A stretch of 8,153 nt of DNA from NCBI GenBank assembly GCA_937901465.1, contig CALGTU010000194.1, positions 1 through 8,153 on the forward strand. The letters are read 5' to 3'. Position 1 is the stretch's first letter, and the number at the start of each line of letters is the position of its first letter. Made by a program: the position numbers and the translations under genes. Below, in pieces: positions 5,466 to 8,153 of this stretch. The notes beneath the pieces were generated by a model. That model was given only the letters and a program-made list of their open reading frames with translations, was not told the origin of the DNA and ran no database searches. The DNA is from an uncultured Clostridia bacterium. Lineage in GTDB: Bacteria; Bacillota; Clostridia; Oscillospirales; Ruminococcaceae.

Positions 5466-6272
5466 TTATAAACTCGTTGATTTAACTATAATTTCTTCTG
5501 AAATCTTATCGTTGGATTTTTTTCTATTTTCAGGAGAATCTTTGTTTTCCATATATTTTTCATAATCAAAACTTTCATCTGAAAGCATATTAGAAGTCGG
5601 TAAATTTTCAAGACTCAAAAAACCGCAGTCATATACTGGAATTTCTCTTATTAAATCAAGCGAGTTCTCGTATTCTTTGATAAAAGCCTCAAAATCCGAC
5701 TTTTCCGATTCATCGCATCCTGAAAATCCTCCGTCTATAAAATCTCTTGTAATTTCTTTTTCTTCATTTATGATAAAATATTTTTCATTCCCATTGTCGT
5801 ATTCTGTTTTTCCGTATAAAACCTTATATGAAAAAGAAGATATATTTATCTCGCTGACAACCGTATTTTTCACTCCTCCATGATACGAAGATGTCTTTGA
5901 AATTACAATTTCATCATTATTCTGATTTTTATAGACAGATATATTGTTTTCTTCGCTATAACATTTTCCCCAAAACCCGTATGCCGAAGTGTATTTATCG
6001 TTTTCAAATTTTAATATTTCAGTTGCATTTGCCTCTCTCGGAGAATAAATTTCTGTCAACATAATTTCAGGGATTTCATCATTATCAATATCACAGACAA
6101 AAACTTTGCATTCATGTGCAAAGATATTTTTATACAAAAATGGCTTTTCGTCATATGAAACCCAATCGAATTCCTTTATTGCTTCGGAATATCCGATTTC
6201 ATGCTGTTCCTCTTTCGCGCATCCACATAAGAGTGTTAAAATCAAAAATAATGGAATAATAAGTTTTTTCAT
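5466..6272 (-). CDS. Lipoprotein with an FG-GAP/VCBS-like acidic loop, function unknown
   Basis: A 268-residue exported protein. The signal peptide MKKLIIPLFLILTLLCGC has the expected lipidation site at Cys18; Cys at the -2 position of the lipobox is unusual but tolerated. The motif CDIDNDEIPEIML at residues 60-72 is of the D-x-D-x-D calcium-loop type seen in FG-GAP/VCBS-like repeats of clostridial lipoproteins. The central part (about 85-180) is strand-rich, and the C-terminal 50 residues are acidic, charged and probably disordered. The ATG at 6272-6270 has AAGGAG about 8 bases upstream. It is the first gene of the lipoprotein run and lies divergent from the histidine kinase. A promoter-like pair is seen at 6312-6340. 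No catalytic residues were recognised. Confidence 0.89.
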   Translation of the reverse strand: MKKLIIPLFLILTLLCGCAKEEQHEIGYSEAIKEFDWVSYDEKPFLYKNIFAHECKVFVCDIDNDEIPEIMLTEIYSPREANATEILKFENDKYTSAYGFWGKCYSEENNISVYKNQNNDEIVISKTSSYHGGVKNTVVSEINISSFSYKVLYGKTEYDNGNEKYFIINEEKEITRDFIDGGFSGCDESEKSDFEAFIKEYENSLDLIREIPVYDCGFLSLENLPTSNMLSDESFDYEKYMENKDSPENRKKSNDKISEEIIVKSTSL

Positions 6273-6311
6273 TTTCTTTCTCCTTAGAGCATATAAATAT
6301 ATGTCATTTAA

Positions 6312-6340
6312 ATTTTACTGCTATTATTTTCCTGTGTCTA
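6312..6340 (-). promoter_or_regulatory. Putative sigma-A promoter of the lipoprotein operon
   Basis: On the minus strand TAGACA (6340-6335) is followed after exactly 17 bases by TAAAAT (6317-6312). Each hexamer matches the vegetative consensus in five of six positions. Transcription would start near 6305, about 33 bases before the first lipoprotein ATG. The phased repeats begin 15 bp upstream of the -35, a usual place for an activator. Prediction only. Confidence 0.58.
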
Positions 6341-6354
6341 TATTTTCCCTTTAA

Positions 6355-6392
6355 CTGTAAACAATCTGTAACGAAATGTAACCATTCTGTAA
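6355..6392. promoter_or_regulatory. Four helically phased CTGTAA-type direct repeats, probable operator
   Basis: The plus strand has CTGTAA at 6355-6360, CTGTAA at 6366-6371, ATGTAA at 6376-6381 and CTGTAA at 6387-6392. The starts are 11, 10 and 11 bp apart, so all copies face the same side of the helix. Read on the minus strand they also form two interleaved pairs of 9-mers spaced 21 bp, for example TACATTTCG and TACAGTTAA, the geometry of LytTR (AgrA-type) sites. The 11-bp spacing is also that of PhoB/OmpR-type boxes. Located between two divergent promoters, it may control the lipoproteins, the kinase, or both. The protein that binds it is not identified. Confidence 0.72.
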
Positions 6393-6423
6393 TAATCCTT
6401 TCTGACAATTCCGATATATTTTC

Positions 6424-6452
6424 TTGACAATGTCATTTAAAAATAATATCAT
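6424..6452 (+). promoter_or_regulatory. Putative sigma-A promoter of the histidine kinase gene
   Basis: A perfect -35 TTGACA (6424-6429) is followed after 17 bases by TATCAT (6447-6452), five of six matches to the -10 consensus. The expected start is near 6459, giving a leader of about 34 bases. A small palindrome tgacaatgtca (6425-6435) overlaps the -35. The 12-mer ataatatcatta (6443-6454), which includes the -10, recurs as ataatatcgtta at 6468-6479. Confidence 0.68.
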
Positions 6453-6492
6453 TATAATTAACAAGAGATAATATCGTTACAGGGGGATTTTT

Positions 6493-7788
6493 ATGGTTGC
6501 AAAACTTGCTTTGCATTTAATTGCGGCATTTATAGCAGTTTATAATGCCGAGAATTTAATTGCTGTTTCAGAAAATTCAAAATTAAAATTCAGAATTTCT
6601 GTTTCTCTCATAATTCATCTGATAGCAACCGTAATGTTCTGGGCATCTGACAACGCCTGGATAAACATAGCATTAATGTTTGTTATGTATGTGAGCCTTG
6701 CGGTAAAAGTCTGTTTCAGAAAAAACCGCAGATTTTCAAAAGCCTTTTATATCCTTATGATGTATCTGTCTATCGACTCATTACTCGCATCTTTCATAAA
6801 ATTCTTTATAGGACTCATAGATGAAAGAATATATAAAGCAGATGCCTTGATAGCGACAATTTCAGCGATAATCGCATTTTTCATAATAAAATCGCTGGAA
6901 CGCAAAAACATAACCCTTGAAACAAGTTTTATCCCGAAACATATCTACATTCTGATAATGCTTTCATTATTTTTCAGCGGTGGGCTGATTGAAGGTCAAC
7001 TGCCTATCTGGAGCAACACAACTTTCGGAACGTTATTCGTCAGAATTCTGACGGCTATAGTAATTGTTCTTCTTATAATAATTATCATTTCGCTTGTATT
7101 CAACTGTATATCAAAAGCGTATCTTCAGAACACATCGTCATTACTCAGAAAACAGGTTGAAACTCAGATTGAATATTACGAAAAAATCGGAAATCTCAAC
7201 AACGACCTCAGAAGTTTCAGACACGACTATAAAAATCATCTCATCTGCATAGGTTCTCTCATCGACAAGAAAGAATACGATGAAGCGAGAGAATACATTG
7301 AAAAGATTTCGGGAATGAACATAAACACATCTAAAGAATTCTTCTCAGGCAACACCATAGCCAACGCCATACTGAATGATAAATCCGAAAAAGCAGATAA
7401 AAGCGGTATAAAAATTGATTTTGACGGATACATACATAAAGGTATCTCTCCGACGGATATATGTATAATTCTTTCAAACGCTATCGACAACGCAATTGAA
7501 GCTTGTGAAAAGATAAGCGGTGATGAAGACAGGAAAATATCCGTAAACTGCAGTTATTCAAAAGGTGTTCAGATTATCAGCATAAAAAATCCCGTTCCGG
7601 AAAATGTAGAGATAGAAGATGACTCGGTAAAGACATCGAAAGAAGATAAAAGTATCCACGGAATAGGTCTTTACAACATAAGAAACACCGTTAAAAAATA
7701 TGGCGGAGAATTCAATATTTCCTGCGAGAACAAAGAATTCACACTGTCTGTCGCATTTATGCCCGATACAGAAGATATAACATCATAG
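6493..7788 (+). CDS. AgrC/HPK10-type sensor histidine kinase (GHKL ATPase)
   Basis: A 431-residue membrane sensor kinase. The first 205 residues hold about seven hydrophobic segments (near 4-22, 36-52, 56-74, 84-108, 114-134, 150-166, 180-205), the layout of AgrC-like peptide sensors. A linker helix (about 210-235) leads to the dimerisation/phosphotransfer helix with RHDYKNH, where His244 is the expected phosphorylated residue. The GHKL ATPase has the N-box LSNAIDNAIEAC (Asn329, Asn333) and the G-box HGIGLYNI (Gly390, Gly392). It should autophosphorylate and pass the phosphate to a LytTR-type response regulator. The ATG is preceded by a strong AGGGGG site 6-7 bases upstream. Unusually, no response regulator or peptide gene is adjacent: divergent lipoproteins lie upstream and a terminator directly follows. 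The ligand is unknown. Confidence 0.94.
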   Translation: MVAKLALHLIAAFIAVYNAENLIAVSENSKLKFRISVSLIIHLIATVMFWASDNAWINIALMFVMYVSLAVKVCFRKNRRFSKAFYILMMYLSIDSLLASFIKFFIGLIDERIYKADALIATISAIIAFFIIKSLERKNITLETSFIPKHIYILIMLSLFFSGGLIEGQLPIWSNTTFGTLFVRILTAIVIVLLIIIIISLVFNCISKAYLQNTSSLLRKQVETQIEYYEKIGNLNNDLRSFRHDYKNHLICIGSLIDKKEYDEAREYIEKISGMNINTSKEFFSGNTIANAILNDKSEKADKSGIKIDFDGYIHKGISPTDICIILSNAIDNAIEACEKISGDEDRKISVNCSYSKGVQIISIKNPVPENVEIEDDSVKTSKEDKSIHGIGLYNIRNTVKKYGGEFNISCENKEFTLSVAFMPDTEDITS

Positions 7789-7791
7789 CCC

Positions 7792-7818
7792 AAAGCCCGA
7801 TTTTATCGGGCTTTTTTT
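7792..7818 (+). terminator. Intrinsic terminator of the histidine kinase gene
   Basis: The arms agcccgat (7794-7801) and atcgggct (7805-7812) form an 8-bp stem with a TTT loop, followed by seven T (7812-7818). It starts 3 bases after the kinase stop. The stop codon of the converging gene overlaps the T-tract; on that strand only AAA/TTT flanks the hairpin, so termination there would be weaker. Confidence 0.95.
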
Positions 7819-8153
7819 ATTTTCCTGCGTTACGGAATTTCCGGTATCTCTTTTCCTTTTCTGCTTCTATCGCTCTCATAGTTCTGCCTGCACCTGTAAA
7901 TCTCCATAAATTGTTCTTTATGATTTCAAACAGTTCGAGAAATTCATCACGGGTGCTGGTATCCTTATAGGGCTTGCGTTTCACTCCCTGTATAACGCTT
8001 CTGTTTACGCTTCCAAAATGCTTTTCTATAACGGATGCGTCTTCAGGATTATCTATAACGCCGATTTCTTTATATTTCCATATAGCAAGTCTTTTTTCAT
8101 AGGAATATTTTTCGTTTAAAGGAGCAGTGTATTCCGAAACAACCTGCTCTTCA
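7817..8153 (-). CDS. C-terminal part of an unrecognised protein (partial, runs off right edge)
   Basis: The minus-strand frame is open from the right edge (first whole codon 8152-8150) to TAA at 7819-7817, giving 111 visible residues; the start lies outside. The sequence is soluble and highly charged: YEKRLAIWKYKEIGVI, then VIEKHFGSVNRSVIQGVKRK, an acidic helix DEFLELFEIIKNNLWRF, and a basic tail EAEKEKRYRKFRNAGK. No catalytic motif or known domain is recognised; the basic C-terminus would suit nucleic-acid or ribosome contact, but that is a guess. G/C is higher than in the left part (27 of 60 bases at 7981-8040). It converges on the histidine kinase gene and its stop overlaps the T-tract of the shared terminator. 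Codon-like composition and length make it a real gene. Confidence 0.75.
   Translation of the reverse strand, partial: EEQVVSEYTAPLNEKYSYEKRLAIWKYKEIGVIDNPEDASVIEKHFGSVNRSVIQGVKRKPYKDTSTRDEFLELFEIIKNNLWRFTGAGRTMRAIEAEKEKRYRKFRNAGK

Noticed and set aside
1..8153. tRNA, rRNA, CRISPR array, transposase or integrase genes
   Set aside because: I looked for these on both strands and saw none; no regularly spaced repeat/spacer pattern and no transposase motifs.

Overview
The window is AT-rich DNA of a low-GC Gram-positive bacterium, most likely a gut clostridium of the Ruminococcus/Oscillospiraceae kind. This rests on strong AGGAG-type ribosome binding sites, lipoproteins with Thr/Glu-rich linkers after the lipobox, an AgrC/HPK10-type histidine kinase, and SUKH, DUF4274, DUF4304 and Imm74-like immunity genes typical of polymorphic toxin loci in this group. 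The species assignment is an inference.

Left part (about 1-2950, all read on the minus strand): an array of five repeated modules. In transcription order each module is a short open frame lacking a proper 5' start, read as the severed 3' end (tip) of a polymorphic toxin gene, followed within about 20 bases, or with overlap, by a complete small gene. The small genes are an unrecognised 86-residue protein, a DUF4274 protein, a SUKH (SMI1/KNR4) protein, an Imm74-like protein and a DUF4304 protein that runs off the left edge. No full-length toxin gene lies in the window. This looks like an orphan immunity/tip archive that could protect against sibling toxins or supply alternative tips by recombination. 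The tips and two of the immunity genes do not resemble any family I can name. A perfect 15-bp inverted repeat sits at one module junction.

Middle part (2945-6272, minus strand): three lipoprotein genes in a row, probably one operon. The second and third share a nearly identical first 100 bp (ribosome binding site, signal peptide, start of linker), so one end was copied from the other. A promoter-like -35/-10 pair lies upstream of the first gene.

Right part: the 220-bp divergent intergenic region (6273-6492) holds four helically phased CTGTAA-type repeats between two outward-facing promoters. To the right is a plus-strand GHKL histidine kinase with about seven membrane segments and no response regulator beside it. 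It ends at a strong intrinsic terminator. Beyond the terminator, the 3' end of an unrecognised minus-strand gene enters from the right edge.

Working model (inference): a LytTR- or OmpR-type regulator, possibly the unlinked partner of the kinase, binds the phased repeats and controls the lipoprotein operon. Because no terminator is visible after the last lipoprotein gene, read-through could also feed the immunity array.
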